Assembly (NCBI RefSeq): GCF_008831285.2
Contig: NC_045148.1
Span: 8,437,001 to 8,501,000 of the forward strand
Length of the DNA stretch: 64,000 bases
Source: Nymphaea colorata
Taxonomy: Eukaryota; Streptophyta; Magnoliopsida; Nymphaeales; Nymphaeaceae
Direction of reading: 5' to 3'
Part shown: positions 61,616 through 64,000 of the stretch, one piece after another
Layout: each line of letters opens with the position of its first letter
Position numbering within the stretch: the first letter of the stretch is position 1
Made by a program: the position numbers and the translations under genes
Notes under the pieces: generated by a model
What the model saw: the letters and a program-made list of their open reading frames with translations, nothing else
What the model was told of the DNA's origin: nothing
Databases searched by the model: none

Positions 61616-64000
61616 AGGTTGAATGGCTGTTGCATTACGTTTGGACCAAAGGTTGAGCAAAAAGTCTCGAGAAATAAAGTCAAAGTTTGATTTTCGTTTC
61701 CATTTTTTCGTGGGGAAAAAATTGTTTTGTCTTCTTTTCCTTGTCATGCTGCAAAGTCACCAACTTTCATGAAAGCTCATAACAAACACGGAGCGTCAGG
61801 AAGTCTGAAAGCTGTGCATCTGTTCGCGGTTTGTCGGTATGTTCAGCCAGTCCTTCCCCCACCCTCAATTGATGATCTGTCAATGGAAATAAAGGCCTCT
61901 GCGGTGGATCTACCGACACGCATGTACTAACAATTTATGGCAGTTTAACAGCTGTTTATAATTTTTCTGAAACATTTTTTAAATTCTTGATCGCCTTGAA
62001 ACTATGAATTAAATACATATAAAACCTTTTAAATACATGATAAAATAATTGAAGGTTTTGTTTATGTGCACATGCACCGGACAAAAAATGGAGTACTTGG
62101 GGTATTTTTGGAGACTTTTAAAAACATTTTATTTTAATTTTAATTTGTTTTCACTAAACTTTCTAATCATTATATTTATAGTGCACTTCGACACGGTGAG
62201 TATAACCACTTTATTTATATCATAATTTATATATTTGACAGGAGTGGGTACATATAGTGGTGGTCCTCTTCCTTATTACCAGTTGCCGCTGCAGCCCGGT
62301 GATGGGCTCATGTTGAAGAAGGGTGGTATGGGCTTGCTCTAACATACTTATGAGTTTAAAAGAACTTCGTTGAGAGGTTTATTCAAGCAAATGTTATCAA
62401 TATGGCACGTTAGTTGATGGGTGTATCATGAGTCCATTTATATTCTAGTATAATCATGAACCTTGGAGGTAGGAGGAAGGAGGATGACCAATTCACCAAA
62501 CAGCTTTTATTCACATGTACTCAATGACCAATTCACCAAACAGCTTTCGTTCACATGTACTCAATGACCAATTCACCAATCTGGCTTAATCAAATTGAAG
62601 GGTGGTTTGCACTTGCTCTAACATGCTTATGAGTTTAAAAAAACTTCAAGTAAACGGTATCAATGTAATACTTTAGTTGATGGGTATATCACATATCCAT
62701 CTATATCTTAGTGCAATCATGAACCTTGGAAGTAGGAGGAAAGGGAATGACTTTGACCTTTCTACAGCAGCTTTCACTTACCCGCAATCGATGACCAATT
62801 CACCAATCCAGCTTAATCGAGTTGAAAAGAGTGGTATGTGTTTCCTTTAACATGCTTATGAGTTTAAAAGAACTTCAAGCTCTTTAGTTGAAATGTGTGT
62901 TTATCCAAGCAAATGGTATCAATGTGATATTTTAGTTGATGGGTACATCACACATCCACTTATATCTTAGTGCAGTCGTGAACCTTAGAGGTAGGAGGAA
63001 GGGGGATGGCTTTGACCTTTCATCAACAGCTTTCACTCGCCCGCAATCAATGACCAATTCACCAATCCGGCTTAATCAAGCTGTGGCCTGTGGGGCTACG
63101 AAAAATATTAAAAAATTGTCACAAGGGAGAACAATACTAGACCGACACAAAGGTCATTATATTTTTTTTCAAAATTTTTAGAAGGGAAAAAATTAAAAAA
63201 GATTATAATGTTAAGTAGTCGATGTAAAGGGGTTGGACATGGCCCCTTTCAACCCCCTTGGTTCTGTAGTGTTTCTTAGACACATAGGTTCATGCCAAGA
63301 TAAACACCAAGAAAAGAAGCCTTCACTTTCTTCAACTTTTTATTTCTCAAAAACATTTCCAAGGGTGTTAGGTGCAGCTGTAGGGGCAGAGACCGGTAGA
63401 CGGTTGGTTTTCGTTTTGAATCTTCGTGGCATCAATCCTCTATGCTACAAAAGGAGGGCCACTGACGTGCAAGCTGAAGCTTGGCGGTGGTGCACCCCAA
63501 GACGGCGAAAACAAATTCTAAAGCGATAAGGAGTTAGGTGGAGGTTTCAGCCTTATGCCGAACGTTGAAAAACCACTCACCTGAAAATACTCAAAAATAT
63601 TTTAAGGACAACATGGTGGAGCTGTTAACGGGTAACAAATTTGACAAGAAAAAAGAAACAGTAAAATGGCAGGTACACATATTTGTTTCATGCAAGGACC
63701 ACAATATACCAAACGAAGGGGAAAAGGGCGTGAGAGAAAGCACAGTCTATTTCCTAGAATGAATGAAAGGCTCTCATAAAGTTTCCGAGTTTGCTTAATT
63801 AAGGTAGGCCATCAGGGTGGGCTAAGGTTGCTTAGTTAAAAAATTCTGTCCTTTTGACATTTTTATGTCTTTTTTTTTTGTTTCCTTGTTTGGTTTGAAT
63901 GGATCAACTTAAGTTTCCAATGTATATATTTCAACTTAAGTTTCCAATATATATATATCATCCTCTCCTTTAGGACCAAGCTAATTTAGATCAAAATCGA
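61616..64000. other. 3' flank of the second intact decarboxylase
   Basis: 61850-63070 matches 48170-49230 and includes a diverged tandem array (62330-63070). 63100-64000 matches 38060-38470 of unit A, with extra sequence inserted. Frames at 62936-63181, 63233-63529 and 63538-63762 are not recognised. The duplication probably continues past the window edge. Confidence 0.6.

Noticed and set aside
61106-61747. Long antisense frame over the decarboxylase C-terminus (also 47282-47884)
   Set aside because: Shadow of the GC-rich coding strand; same in both copies because the genes are paralogous.

Overview
The window is nuclear DNA of a flowering plant. It carries intron-rich genes with GT-AG junctions, a JmjC H3K9-demethylase gene, an equilibrative nucleoside transporter (ENT), a nepenthesin-type aspartic protease, GH3 remnants, plant aromatic amino acid decarboxylases (AAAD), and many plant transposable elements with AT-rich spacers. 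I cannot name the species. The GC-rich, intronless decarboxylases are compatible with a monocot, magnoliid or basal angiosperm, but that is only a guess.

Layout. 1-12.5 kb: the 3' part of a JMJ25/IBM1-like gene (+ strand, seven exons, start outside the window). Its 7.8-kb intron holds a decayed antisense Ty1/copia element, a Mutator-like element with a perfect 9-bp target-site duplication (TSD) and SINE-like repeats. 12.5-15.8 kb: spacer with a hAT-like element. 15.8-19.2 kb: a complete nine-coding-exon ENT gene (- strand, 418 aa), with a possible extra 5' exon near 21.6 kb. 19.2-25.2 kb: spacer with a repeat of the AGGGGTGAACA-terminus family. 25.3-27.9 kb: a two-exon aspartic protease (+, 453 aa). 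28-35.5 kb: transposon-rich DNA (a long-TIR MITE, a CACTA element, a 9-bp-TSD element) and two exon pieces of a GH3 gene between two copies of a ~0.9-kb repeat.

35.5-64 kb is a tandemly duplicated decarboxylase locus: an inverted 5' fragment, a deletion-riddled pseudogene, and two intact intronless genes of 508 and 505 aa about 13.8 kb apart. Both intact proteins have the PLP lysine, the loop tyrosine expected of true decarboxylases, and a glycine at the position reported to favour tryptophan over tyrosine. I read them as likely tryptophan decarboxylases making tryptamine. All copies share a promoter block with a TATA box. A SINE, a PIF/Harbinger element and a truncated copia element entered individual units after duplication, and the paralogous empty sites are readable in the window.

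The genes are separate loci, not an operon. The most interesting points are the decarboxylase array with its inverted fragment (a possible small-RNA source), the TE-filled intron of an IBM1-like gene, and the paralogue-dated insertions. Splice sites, homologies and TE boundaries were read by eye; no alignment or search was run.
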